A stretch of DNA of 64,000 nucleotides from Burkholderia sp. 4M9327F10 (GTDB lineage: Bacteria > Pseudomonadota > Gammaproteobacteria > Burkholderiales > Burkholderiaceae): NCBI RefSeq assembly GCF_005503145.1, contig NZ_SCNV01000030.1, positions 1 to 64,000 of the forward strand, read 5' to 3'. Numbering within the stretch: position 1 is the first letter of the stretch; each line of letters opens with the position of its first letter. Both the position numbers and the translations under genes were made by a program. Shown in pieces: positions 18,159-26,675 of the stretch. The notes under the pieces are model-generated. The model saw nothing but the letters and a program-made list of their open reading frames with translations. It was not told the origin of the DNA and made no database searches.

Positions 18159-19603
18159 AGCGAGCGCACAATCTGGGCGAGCCGCGCAACCAGCGCATCG
18201 GCATCCTCGGGTGCAATGCCGGCATAGCCCAGCATAAAGCCGTTATATCGCGTGCTATCCGTACGCGAATCGCAGAACGTGCTGAGCGGCGCGACCGTCA
18301 AGCCATGCGCGCGCGTCACCTCCGTCACATCCGTATCGAGTAGCGGCGCGTCGAGACGCACCGTCAGATGCATGCCGCCGCTGTCCGACGAAACGGTGAC
18401 GAGATCGCCCATGTGCCGCTCAAGCGCGACTACCAGCGCCGCGCGGCGCTGCTGATAGATCCGCCGCATGCGCCGCAGATGACGCGCGTATTTACCGCTT
18501 TCGATGAAATCAGCCAACGCCATCTGCTCCGCCACGCGCCCCTGGCGGGCGAGTTCGCTATGCGCGGCGTCAACTTCCTTCGCCACATGGGCCGGCACGA
18601 TCATGAACCCCATGCGCAGGGCCGGGAAGATTGTCTTGCTGAAGGTGCCCAGATAAATGACGGGCGTGTTGGCGGTCAACCCCTGGATCGACGGCAAAGG
18701 CGGCCCGTTGTGGCGCAGTTCGCTGTCGTAGTCATCCTCGATGATCCAGGCGCCGCGTTCGATTGCACGTTCGATGATCGACCAGCGCCGCTCGAGGCTC
18801 AACACGCTGCCAAGCGGATACTGATGCGATGGCGTGATGTAGATCAGGTGCGGCGGTGCGCGCTGCCAATCTTCCTGCGTCGGCGCAATGCCGGCGGCGT
18901 CGACCGGAATGGGTTCAAGGTTGAGGCCCGCGGCCTGGAATGCGGCCTTTGCGCCGTGATAGCCCGGGTCCTCCATCCACACCCGGTCGCCCGGATCGGC
19001 CAGCATACAGGCGCAAAGATCGAGACTTGCCTGGGTACCCGAAGTGATAAACACCTGCTCGGCCGAACATCGCACGCCGCGCGAGACGCGCACATAGTCA
19101 GCAATCGCGCGCCTCAAGGCAGGATGTCCCGCGTTGTTGCGATAGTCGAGCTCACGCGGATCGACCGCGCGCCACGCGCGTTCCATGGAACTGCGCCATT
19201 GCACCATCGGAAACTCGTTGAGCGCGGGCACGCCGGGACGGAACGGCGTGGGGTCGTTGGCGCGCGTCCGCTCTCGCGGCAGATCGGCAACCCGTCGTGA
19301 CAAGCGGCTGATGGGCACGCCGAGGCCATCGACTGGCGGCGCCGGCGGCAAAGCCGCCCGGCTCACCATGCTCACCACGGAGCCGTGACGGCTGGTACTG
19401 ACAAACCCCTCCTCGGTGAGGCGCTCGTACGCGTACAGCACCGAATTACGCGCGATGCCTAACTGCTCGGCGAGCGAGCGGGTGGGGATCAGTTGACTGC
19501 CGTGCCGGATGTCGCCATCGAGTATCGCCCGGCGCAAACTCTCGTACAGCAGATTCTGCTGCGTGAGCTTGCGGCCACCCAGTTGCTTCGCGAAATTCGA
19601 CAT
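18155..19603 (-). CDS. MocR-type regulator: GntR HTH fused to an aminotransferase-like domain
   Basis: A 482-residue protein. The GntR winged HTH covers about residues 10-75 (LYESLRRAILDGDI, TRSLAEQLGIARNSVLYAYERL). A fold-type I PLP domain follows (about 110-480) with the Schiff-base Lys expected in YLGTFSKTIFPALRMG. MocR proteins use PLP or an amino acid as effector; relatives include PdxR and GabR. ATG 19603 is chosen over the upstream TTG at 19621, though neither has a strong ribosome site. It diverges from a small membrane protein gene at 19770, the probable regulatory target or part of it. Confidence 0.85.
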   Translation of the reverse strand: MSNFAKQLGGRKLTQQNLLYESLRRAILDGDIRHGSQLIPTRSLAEQLGIARNSVLYAYERLTEEGFVSTSRHGSVVSMVSRAALPPAPPVDGLGVPISRLSRRVADLPRERTRANDPTPFRPGVPALNEFPMVQWRSSMERAWRAVDPRELDYRNNAGHPALRRAIADYVRVSRGVRCSAEQVFITSGTQASLDLCACMLADPGDRVWMEDPGYHGAKAAFQAAGLNLEPIPVDAAGIAPTQEDWQRAPPHLIYITPSHQYPLGSVLSLERRWSIIERAIERGAWIIEDDYDSELRHNGPPLPSIQGLTANTPVIYLGTFSKTIFPALRMGFMIVPAHVAKEVDAAHSELARQGRVAEQMALADFIESGKYARHLRRMRRIYQQRRAALVVALERHMGDLVTVSSDSGGMHLTVRLDAPLLDTDVTEVTRAHGLTVAPLSTFCDSRTDSTRYNGFMLGYAGIAPEDADALVARLAQIVRSL

Positions 19604-19624
19604 CAACAGACCGTAGTCCAAATG

Positions 19625-19672
19625 TGTGGCTCCAGATTATTGTTGGCACGTGGAGCTAACAATGGTGCCACA
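19625..19672. promoter_or_regulatory. Nested inverted repeats upstream of the MocR gene (candidate operator)
   Basis: Three inverted pairs are nested in 48 bp: TGTGGC (19625-19630)/GCCACA (19667-19672), GCTCCA (19629-19634)/TGGAGC (19651-19656) and ATTGTT (19639-19644)/AACAAT (19658-19663). The block lies in the 166-nt gap between the divergent genes, where MocR proteins usually bind. Confidence 0.5.
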
Positions 19673-19769
19673 AAATCCCTAAGCTGACGAAATGGTTGCG
19701 CTGGAAGCCGCCGGGGCTGACGGCTACGTGTACAGCGCGGCCCGTTAAACGAAAGGGGCCGCTGCTGCC

Positions 19770-20063
19770 ATGGATACCTCCGCTCTGACCGAACCAGTGC
19801 ATGCAAAAGCTGCGTCGACCGCGCGAAGAAACGCGATTGTCGTCAAGTGGGTAGCGTGGGTAATCGCCTTCGCCGTGCTCGCGCTGGCGTATGGCGGCAT
19901 AGGTCCTGCGAAAGATGCCGGTGCGCGACTGGATGCTTGCGTTGCAGCTTATGGTGTATCGCAAGAGATCCCGGTCCAGGTGCAGACGGCGGCGTCACAA
20001 CAATCCGGCGATCGTAACGACGCGCTTGCTGCGGCCCTGCTCGCCTGTTCAACCCAACCATAG
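19770..20063 (+). CDS. Small membrane-anchored protein, unknown function
   Basis: A 97-residue protein with a basic N terminus, one membrane segment (about 24-45, VVKWVAWVIAFAVLALAYGG) and a short soluble domain with two Cys (LDACVAAY near 57 and LLACSTQP at the end) that could pair in the periplasm. AAAGGGG lies about 11 nt before the ATG. No family is recognised. It diverges from the MocR regulator and precedes the GNAT gene by 66 nt. Confidence 0.6.
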   Translation: MDTSALTEPVHAKAASTARRNAIVVKWVAWVIAFAVLALAYGGIGPAKDAGARLDACVAAYGVSQEIPVQVQTAASQQSGDRNDALAAALLACSTQP

Positions 20064-20129
20064 AGATGCGGTACACAAACGGCCCAGCCCCTTCACGCTT
20101 CAACAGCACGCAGACAAGGAAACCGTCTC

Positions 20130-20591
20130 ATGACTCATCCGATCCAGATTCGTCCCGTGGCCCCCAACGATTTTCCGGCGTGGCTGCCCCTATGGGACGC
20201 CTACAACGCGTTCTACGGACGCTCGGGCGAAACGGCACTGCCGCGCGACATCACGCTGCTCACCTGGACGCGTTTCTTCGACGGCTACGAACCCATGCAT
20301 GCGATGGTCGCCGAGCGCGACGGACAACTGGTCGGCCTTGTGCACTATCTTTATCACCGGAACACAATCATGGCCGGCCCGACCTGCTATCTGCAGGATC
20401 TCTATACGCTGGAAAGCGAACGCGGCAAGGGCGTGGGGCGGGCGCTGATCGAAGCGGTCTACGCACAGGCGAAGGCAGACGGATCGAGCCGCGTGTACTG
20501 GCAAACCCATGAGACGAACCAGACCGCGATGAAGCTGTATGACAGCGTTGCCGAGCGGTCGGGGTTTGTGGTGTATCGGAAGGCATTGTAG
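20130..20591 (+). CDS. GNAT family N-acetyltransferase
   Basis: A 153-residue protein with the acetyl-CoA loop in ERGKGVGRALIEAV (about 94-107) and a preceding YLQDLYT beta strand, both hallmarks of GNAT enzymes. A conserved Tyr (KLYDS) near the end is the probable general acid. AAGGAAACCGTCTC precedes the ATG. The substrate, an amine of a small molecule or protein, is unknown. It may be co-transcribed with the small membrane protein upstream. Confidence 0.87.
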   Translation: MTHPIQIRPVAPNDFPAWLPLWDAYNAFYGRSGETALPRDITLLTWTRFFDGYEPMHAMVAERDGQLVGLVHYLYHRNTIMAGPTCYLQDLYTLESERGKGVGRALIEAVYAQAKADGSSRVYWQTHETNQTAMKLYDSVAERSGFVVYRKAL

Positions 20592-20610
20592 AAGGACGGG
20601 ACACCGCAAA

Positions 20611-20640
20611 AAAAAGGGCGCACCCCCACCGGTGCGCCTT
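20611..20640 (-). terminator. Rho-independent terminator of the aromatic catabolic operon
   Basis: Arms GGCGCACC (20617-20624) and GGTGCGCC (20631-20638) form an 8-bp stem with a 6-nt loop. Read on the minus strand the stem is followed by a run of T (the A-run at 20608-20615 on the plus strand). It lies about 27 nt beyond the stop of the last operon gene. Confidence 0.8.
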
Positions 20641-20666
20641 GCCCTTCGCAGCCAAGAAGCCCTTAC

Positions 20667-22070
20667 CTAAGCCTCCAACTGCTCCAACACCCGCCCCTTC
20701 GTTTCGATCCCGAGAAAGTGCACTGCCAGCGCAGCGAGGAACGGCACTGCGGCAAGAATATAAAACGCGATGTCGAGATGGCCGCCTACCACGGTCTTCG
20801 ACACAATTGCCGGCGCGAAGATAGCCGCCACCTTCAGCCACGCACCGCCCACCCCGCAGCCAAACGCGCGAATGCTGGTCGGGTACAACTCCGGCGTGTA
20901 CACATAAGCTGTGATAAACCCGCAGGCGAGGAAGCCCAGCGCAAACGCACAGCACGTCGCCACCACATACACAGACGAAGTGTGGAACACGCCCGCCAGC
21001 GCCAATGACAAGGCACACAGCACGAACGACAGGTTGATAATCGGCTTGCGCCCCACCTTGTCGACCAGCAGCGCGCAGGTCAGCGAGCCGAGCACGCCCA
21101 GTACGGAAGCCGCCACCGCCAGGTTCAGCGCCAGTTGCAACGGCGCGTGATAAACCGTGCGGTAGATGGTCGGCAACCACGTGGAAAGACCGTACTGGAT
21201 AAAGCCGCACGTGACCCACAGCATCGCCACTGCCAGCGTGCGCTTCAGGTAAGCCGGTCCGAACAGATCGCCGATGCGGCGCTTCGGATGACGGTTCGCC
21301 AACGCATCGAAATCAGCCGCATGTTCGACCGGCGCAAGCGGTCCCTTCGCCGCGCGCTCGAACGCCAGCACGGCGGCATCCGCGTCGGCCATGCGTTCAC
21401 GCTCGGCCAGCCAGCGCGGTGATTCCGGCACCAACTTGCGCAAGACGAAGAACAGGATCAACGGCATGCCGCCGATAAAATACATCGCCTGCCAGCCGAA
21501 GCGCGGCACGATCCACGCACCGAGCGCGTTCGATGCGAGCAAGCCCACCGGAAACACGATCTCGTACAGCAGCACGAAGCGGCCACGGCCATGCGCGCGG
21601 CTGATCTCGTTGATATACGTCGCCGCCACCGGCAACTCACCGCCGAGACCCAGCCCCTGAACGATCCGCAGCACGACGAAGGCGGCGAACGTCGGCGCAA
21701 AGCCGCACGCAATGCTCGTCACGCCAATAATCCCCGAGCTCAGCGCGATCGCCCGCACTCGTCCCTTTCGTTCGGCATACCAGGGAAACACGAAGGCGCC
21801 CACCAGCTGCCCGATCGATCCCGAGGCGATCAGAAAGCCAATCTGCCCAGGCGTGAGCCCCCACTTCTGGATCAGGATCGGCAACGTCGCCGCGATGGCG
21901 ATCACGTCGAAGCCGTCGAAGAACGTCGCGAGACCGATCAGGATCCGCGCGCGAACCTGCATCGCGTTGCCCGGCAGCCGTTCCAGACGCGCGATGATCG
22001 AACCCCGCGTCACGGGGCCTGAGACACCGGCGCCGCTGCGGTCCCCCATAGTGTTGTCGATGGTTCTCAT
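20667..22070 (-). CDS. MFS aromatic acid:H+ symporter (AAHS-like), last gene of the catabolic operon
   Basis: A 467-residue protein with 12 predicted segments. The first carries ATFFDGFDVIAIA, the DG-x-D signature of the AAHS family (PcaK, BenK, MhpT). PESPRWL follows segment 6, and GPLAERKGR-type loops are present (WYAERKGRVRA). AAHS proteins import benzoate-type acids with protons. The gene is 24 nt after the ferredoxin reductase gene and just before the terminator, so it most likely imports the substrate of the pathway encoded upstream. Confidence 0.87.
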   Translation of the reverse strand: MRTIDNTMGDRSGAGVSGPVTRGSIIARLERLPGNAMQVRARILIGLATFFDGFDVIAIAATLPILIQKWGLTPGQIGFLIASGSIGQLVGAFVFPWYAERKGRVRAIALSSGIIGVTSIACGFAPTFAAFVVLRIVQGLGLGGELPVAATYINEISRAHGRGRFVLLYEIVFPVGLLASNALGAWIVPRFGWQAMYFIGGMPLILFFVLRKLVPESPRWLAERERMADADAAVLAFERAAKGPLAPVEHAADFDALANRHPKRRIGDLFGPAYLKRTLAVAMLWVTCGFIQYGLSTWLPTIYRTVYHAPLQLALNLAVAASVLGVLGSLTCALLVDKVGRKPIINLSFVLCALSLALAGVFHTSSVYVVATCCAFALGFLACGFITAYVYTPELYPTSIRAFGCGVGGAWLKVAAIFAPAIVSKTVVGGHLDIAFYILAAVPFLAALAVHFLGIETKGRVLEQLEA

Positions 22071-22094
22071 GCCGTTGTCGCCGTCCGAAAAGAG

Positions 22095-23351
22095 TTACGC
22101 GAGCGCCGTGCTGGCGTCAGTCAAGGTTGCAAGGTCGATCGTGCGGCCTTGGTTCATCCATTTGCGCGCGAGTTTCAGATCGCGCGGCGTGTTGATCGCA
22201 ATCGCCCCGCGAATCGCGCTGTCTTCCACGTAGAAGAGCGTCGCGCGCTTGCCGGGCAGATCGCCGCGCACGGCGAGTTGCGCGTCGTTGGGAATGTCGC
22301 CGAGAATCTGCAGGTTGACGTCGTACTGATCGGACCAGAACCACGGGATGTCCGCATACGGCTCGAACACACCCAGCAGGGCTTTCGCCGCGCAAATAGC
22401 CTGATTCTGCGCATTCGCCCACGATTCGAGCCGCACCCGGCGCTTGAGCCACGCGCTCGGATGGTTCGCCACGTCGCCGCACGCGAAGATGCGCGGGTCC
22501 GAGGTCGCGCCGAAATGGTCGACCACGATGCCGTCCGCAATCGCGAGCCCCGCCCCTTCGGCCAGCGCCGTGTGCGGCGTGAGACCGATACCGGCAACGG
22601 CGAAATCGGCGTCGAGCGTCGTGCCGTCGGCCAGCGTGGCGCGCACGCCTTGGGCGTTATGAGGGTGATCGTCGAGCGAAACAAGCCCTGAATTCAGGCG
22701 CACATCCACGCCGTTAGCCCGATGCAGTTCAACCAGAAAATCCGAAATTGCCGGCGGCACCGAGCGGGCACACAGACGCGGCGCCCCTTCGACTACGGTT
22801 GCCGCCACGCCGAGCTTGCGCGCCGTTGCCGCCACTTCCAGCCCGATCCAGCCGCCGCCGATCACCAGCACACGCTGGCTCGCCCGCAAGCGCTCGCCCA
22901 GTGCGACCGCTTCATCGAGCGTGCGCAGATAGGCAATGTTCGAGGTCTTCACCAGCGCATCCGGCAAGCGGCGCGCGGCCCCGCCTGTGGCGATCACGAG
23001 GCGGTCGTATTGCACCTCGCGGCCTGACTGCGTGCGCACCATGCGCTGCGCGCGGTCAATCGAGGTTGCCGTATCAGGCTGCCATGCTTCGATATTCAGC
23101 GCGTCGAAGTCGTCCGGTTTGACGAGGCGCACGGTGTCGATATCCGCTTCGCCCGCCAGCACCGCCTTCGAGAGCGGCGGTCGCTCGTACGGCAGATGGA
23201 TCTCATCGGCGATCATCACCAGGCGGCCATCGAAGCCTTCCTTGCGCAGCGTCTTCACGACCCAGCCGGCCGCCTGGCCGCCACCGATCACGACGATCGT
23301 GCGCGGCGCCTCCAGGTTTGCATGTGCATTCGATGCAGCAGCGTCAGTCAT
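22095..23351 (-). CDS. FAD/NAD(P)-dependent ferredoxin reductase of the Rieske oxygenase
   Basis: A 418-residue protein. The FAD Rossmann motif is VVIGGGQAAG (about 20-29), the NAD(P)H motif VLVIGGGWIGLE (about residues 160-172), and IFACGDVANHP binds FAD near the C terminus. PYERPPLSK is typical of BphA4/HcaD-class reductases. It passes electrons from NADH to the Rieske ferredoxin at 33848-34162. The start overlaps the upstream dioxygenase stop by 8 nt. It sits far from the oxygenase in the same operon, which is unusual but not rare. Confidence 0.9.
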   Translation of the reverse strand: MTDAAASNAHANLEAPRTIVVIGGGQAAGWVVKTLRKEGFDGRLVMIADEIHLPYERPPLSKAVLAGEADIDTVRLVKPDDFDALNIEAWQPDTATSIDRAQRMVRTQSGREVQYDRLVIATGGAARRLPDALVKTSNIAYLRTLDEAVALGERLRASQRVLVIGGGWIGLEVAATARKLGVAATVVEGAPRLCARSVPPAISDFLVELHRANGVDVRLNSGLVSLDDHPHNAQGVRATLADGTTLDADFAVAGIGLTPHTALAEGAGLAIADGIVVDHFGATSDPRIFACGDVANHPSAWLKRRVRLESWANAQNQAICAAKALLGVFEPYADIPWFWSDQYDVNLQILGDIPNDAQLAVRGDLPGKRATLFYVEDSAIRGAIAINTPRDLKLARKWMNQGRTIDLATLTDASTALA

Positions 23352-24309
23352 GTTTGCGCTCCGTCATGAACTTGCCTTCCGGCGCCTTCGCACTCTTCTG
23401 GCGACGCGTGTTGCCGTCGATGCCGCCATCGATCGCCCATTCGGCGAACACCGTCGGGCCCGGCTCGAAATCGCGCGGTTGCCATTCAGGCGTCAGTTGG
23501 TCTTCATCCGCGTAGTACTCGACCAGCGCGCCAGCCGGATTCTGGAAATACCAGAAGTAAGCCGACGACACCGGATGCCGCCCCGGTCCGAGTTGCGTGT
23601 CCCAGCCGCAGCGGCTGATATGCATGCCACCGCCGAACACTTCGTGAATATCGCGCACCGTGAACGCCACGTGATTCAGACCACGCTTGCCGTTGGGCAG
23701 CGCCAGCAGGAACAGGTCGTGGTGGCCGCCATGCGGCGCGCAGCGCAAGAACGCGCCACGGCCCGGATAGCGGTCCGACATTTCGAAGCCGAGCAGGTCC
23801 TGATAGAACTTCTCCGTTTCGGCCAGGTTGTTGGTGAAGAACACCACATGCCCGACTTCCACCGGCTCGGCCCGTTCATAGATCGGCGACGGTTGATTCA
23901 CGCGCAAGGTCTGGCCCCACACGTTCGACGGCGAGCCATGCGCTTCGACTTCGCGCTTGCGGGTCACTTCCACGCGAATCGCCATACCGTTCGGGTCGAT
24001 GCAACCCACCGCGTCATCGCTTTCAAAGTGTCCCGGCTGACCCGCAAAGCGGCCGCGCAGCGCGTCGAGCTCGGCGCGCGTCGCGACGCCCCACGTCACT
24101 TCGCGCAGCGTCGGGCCTTCTTCGAAGGCGGCCGGCAGCGACGGGTCGTTCGAATCGGCCACGAGAACCGTGCAGCCGTTCAGCGATTCGAAGCGGGCAC
24201 GCGTCTCGTCGTGGGAGACTTCTTTCAGACCCCAGTCGGCGAAAAAGCGCCGGCAAGTTTCGAGGTCCGTTACACCGTAGGTAATCTGTTCAATGCCGAG
24301 AATCGTCAT
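23344..24309 (-). CDS. Extradiol-type ring-cleavage dioxygenase, two VOC domains
   Basis: A 321-residue protein of the type I extradiol family: an N-terminal VOC module (about 3-115) and a catalytic module (about 148-270). The 2-His-1-carboxylate metal site is visible as H154 (VGHVVFF), H213 (LNHVAF) and E264 (LVEYY). Such enzymes cleave catechols next to the hydroxyls with Fe(II). ATG 24309 has GAGG 6 nt upstream; a TTG at 24330 is less likely. It sits between the aldehyde dehydrogenase and ferredoxin reductase genes, as expected in a meta-cleavage operon. Confidence 0.87.
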   Translation of the reverse strand: MTILGIEQITYGVTDLETCRRFFADWGLKEVSHDETRARFESLNGCTVLVADSNDPSLPAAFEEGPTLREVTWGVATRAELDALRGRFAGQPGHFESDDAVGCIDPNGMAIRVEVTRKREVEAHGSPSNVWGQTLRVNQPSPIYERAEPVEVGHVVFFTNNLAETEKFYQDLLGFEMSDRYPGRGAFLRCAPHGGHHDLFLLALPNGKRGLNHVAFTVRDIHEVFGGGMHISRCGWDTQLGPGRHPVSSAYFWYFQNPAGALVEYYADEDQLTPEWQPRDFEPGPTVFAEWAIDGGIDGNTRRQKSAKAPEGKFMTERKHD

Positions 24310-24326
24310 GTCGTGCCTCGTGTTAC

Positions 24327-25826
24327 TCAATTAGCCCAGGCCAGAGGGGCGTCGTTCAACCCCCAGTAGAGGCTCTTTTGCTGCATGTATTCGCGGATGC
24401 CGAGGCGTCCTTTCTCGCGGCCCATGCCGCTCTCTTTCCAGCCGGAGAACGGCGTCGAAATCGAGAACAGCTTGTAGGTGTTGATCCACACCGTGCCGGC
24501 TTCGAGCGCACGGGCGACACGCCAGGCGCGCTTGTAGTCGCGTGTCCAGATGCCGGCCGCAAGGCCGAACACACTGTCGTTGGCTTCCTTGAGCAGCGAG
24601 GCTTCATCGTCGAAGGGCATCGCCACCAGCACCGGTCCGAAAATTTCTTCCTGGCAGATGCGTGCGCGGTTCGACAGACCCTCAAGAATCGTCGGCTGAT
24701 AGAAGTTGCCGTTTTCGCGCCCTTCGCCCACCGGCCGCTCGCCGCCGCACAGCAGGCGTCCCCCTTCTTCCAGGCCCAAAGCGACATAACGCTCTACCGA
24801 TTCGCGATGCGCCGGCGTAATCAGCGGACCCATTTGCGTTTCAGGCCGCGACGGGTCGCCGACGCGCAGCTTGCGCGCGCCTTCGGTCAAACGCTTCATG
24901 AACGCGTCGTAGATGGGGCGTTGCACGAACAGGCGCGAGCCTGCGATGCACGCCTCCCCCGAGGAACTGAAAATGCCGTACAGGACACCGTTGACCGCGT
25001 GATCGAGATCCGCGTCGTCGAACACGATGGTCGGCGACTTGCCGCCGAGTTCGAGCGACACGGGCATCAGCTTGTCCGCGGCGATGCGCGCAATGCCGCG
25101 GCCGACTTCCGTGCCACCGGTAAACGACACCTTCTTCACCAGGGGATGACGCACCAGCACGTCGCCAATCACCGAACCCTTACCCGGCAACACGCTCAGC
25201 ACGCCCTTCGGCACACCCGCTTCTTCACAGATGCGCGCCAAAGCGAGCGAAACCAGCGGTGTGACCTCTGCGGGCTTCAACACCACCGCGTTACCGCCGG
25301 CAAGCGCAGGCGCGAGCTTTTGCGCATCCGAGGCGATCGGCGAATTCCACGGCGTAATGGCTGCGATCACACCAATCGGCTCATGCACGCTCATCGTCAT
25401 GTAGTCGCCGCGCGAAGGCGTCAGTTCGTCGTCGAGCGTTTCAAGGCAGGCAGCAAAGTAGCGGAACGTGTTGGCCGCGCTCGCCACCAGCACGCGCGTT
25501 TCGCCAATCGGCTTGCCGTTGTCGCGCCGTTGCAGATGCGCCAGCGCTTCGTGGCGCGCCATGATGAGCTCGGCGATGCGGTACAGGATCAGCGCACGCT
25601 GATGCGGCTTCAACCCCGCCCAATCGGACTTGCGCCATGCGGCGTCCGCCGCTTCGATCGCCTCGCGGGCGTCATCGGCGCTGGCCGTCGAGATTTCCAT
25701 GTTGACCGACTGATCCGCCGGATACAGGCTTTTGTACGGGTTGCCACGCCCCTGCCGCCATTCGCCGCCGATGAAAATATCGCCGGTGGGCACGAGGCTG
25801 GTATCGAAGTGAGTCATGTCGGTCAT
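24327..25826 (-). CDS. NAD(P)-dependent aldehyde dehydrogenase
   Basis: A 499-residue protein of full family length. The general base is E259 (VSLELGGKSP) and the nucleophile is C293 (SSGEACIAGSR). ITPWNSP and FTGGTEVGR are the cofactor motifs. In meta-cleavage pathways this class oxidises hydroxymuconic semialdehyde or a simple aldehyde made later. It is 18 nt after the aspartate-dehydrogenase-like gene, so tightly coupled. The precise aldehyde is not evident; it could also serve the product of the ThDP decarboxylase. Confidence 0.9.
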   Translation of the reverse strand: MTDMTHFDTSLVPTGDIFIGGEWRQGRGNPYKSLYPADQSVNMEISTASADDAREAIEAADAAWRKSDWAGLKPHQRALILYRIAELIMARHEALAHLQRRDNGKPIGETRVLVASAANTFRYFAACLETLDDELTPSRGDYMTMSVHEPIGVIAAITPWNSPIASDAQKLAPALAGGNAVVLKPAEVTPLVSLALARICEEAGVPKGVLSVLPGKGSVIGDVLVRHPLVKKVSFTGGTEVGRGIARIAADKLMPVSLELGGKSPTIVFDDADLDHAVNGVLYGIFSSSGEACIAGSRLFVQRPIYDAFMKRLTEGARKLRVGDPSRPETQMGPLITPAHRESVERYVALGLEEGGRLLCGGERPVGEGRENGNFYQPTILEGLSNRARICQEEIFGPVLVAMPFDDEASLLKEANDSVFGLAAGIWTRDYKRAWRVARALEAGTVWINTYKLFSISTPFSGWKESGMGREKGRLGIREYMQQKSLYWGLNDAPLAWAN

Positions 25827-25844
25827 CCGCTCAGTTACATCTCG

Positions 25845-26675
25845 TCAAATCACGCAGCGCGCCGCACGGTTGCGCAGGGCACGGATCGCGCTGAACGCGG
25901 TCAGCGCGGAAGTCTTGGGGTTGTCCGGCAGCGGCTTGCCGCACATTTCGAGCGACATCTCGCCGAACGCGCCACGCGCCAGAATCCGGTGCACGTTGCG
26001 CGTCACCGCCGGGTCCGCAATCAAGCGCACAATCGTCTGATCAAGTCCGAGGCCCGCCAGCGCAATCGTCGCCGCCACGTTGGAATTCTTCGGATAAAGC
26101 CGCGCCGCTTCGCGAGCGCTGCCTTCGAAAATGATCCGCTCTTCCGTCAGGCTTTGCAGGTCGCAGACCTCTTCGGCGGGGGTGCCGAGCCAGCCGGTTG
26201 GCGGCTTGCGGCCCGTGTACAGCACTTCGTCGAGGCCACCCAGTTTCGCGGCGGCCAGCGCGTCCACACCGCCAATCGCGCCGGACAGCAGCGTCAGCGT
26301 CGCATCGCCTTCGTCGGCCGCGGCCGAGAGTGCGTCAAGCAACAGCACATCCGAGAGCGCGCCAATCGAGGCCACCGCGCAATCGGTGCCGGCCTTCAGC
26401 AGCGGCACGACATGGTCGACCAGCGCGCTGTGGCCCGCGCATTCCAGCGCGAACTGGGGGCGGCTGTTCAGCGCCGCCACCGACGACACCACATCCACCG
26501 ACGCGCCCACCACTTCGCGCACCGACGCCGCATGACGCTCGGGCACGATCACGTGCGACACACGCACTTGCGGGTCCGCGACGACCGAGCGGTACACCGC
26601 CTGGCCGATCGCGCCGAAGCCGATCATCGCCACGTCGACGGGCGCATGATGTCCCGCGTAGCGAAGATCATGCAT
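25845..26675 (-). CDS. nadX: L-aspartate dehydrogenase-like protein (NadX family)
   Basis: A 276-residue protein. The Rossmann motif is GFGAIG (19-24). A central GAIGG (132-136) and YPKNSNVAAT (194-203) are signatures of aspartate dehydrogenase, which converts L-aspartate to iminosuccinate/oxaloacetate with NAD(P). No nadA or nadC is adjacent, so NAD synthesis is not implied. ATG 26675 overlaps the upstream ThDP enzyme stop by 8 nt. Placement inside an aromatic operon suggests a catabolic role, either on aspartate released from the substrate or on another amino acid. The exact substrate is open. Confidence 0.85.
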   Translation of the reverse strand: MHDLRYAGHHAPVDVAMIGFGAIGQAVYRSVVADPQVRVSHVIVPERHAASVREVVGASVDVVSSVAALNSRPQFALECAGHSALVDHVVPLLKAGTDCAVASIGALSDVLLLDALSAAADEGDATLTLLSGAIGGVDALAAAKLGGLDEVLYTGRKPPTGWLGTPAEEVCDLQSLTEERIIFEGSAREAARLYPKNSNVAATIALAGLGLDQTIVRLIADPAVTRNVHRILARGAFGEMSLEMCGKPLPDNPKTSALTAFSAIRALRNRAARCVI

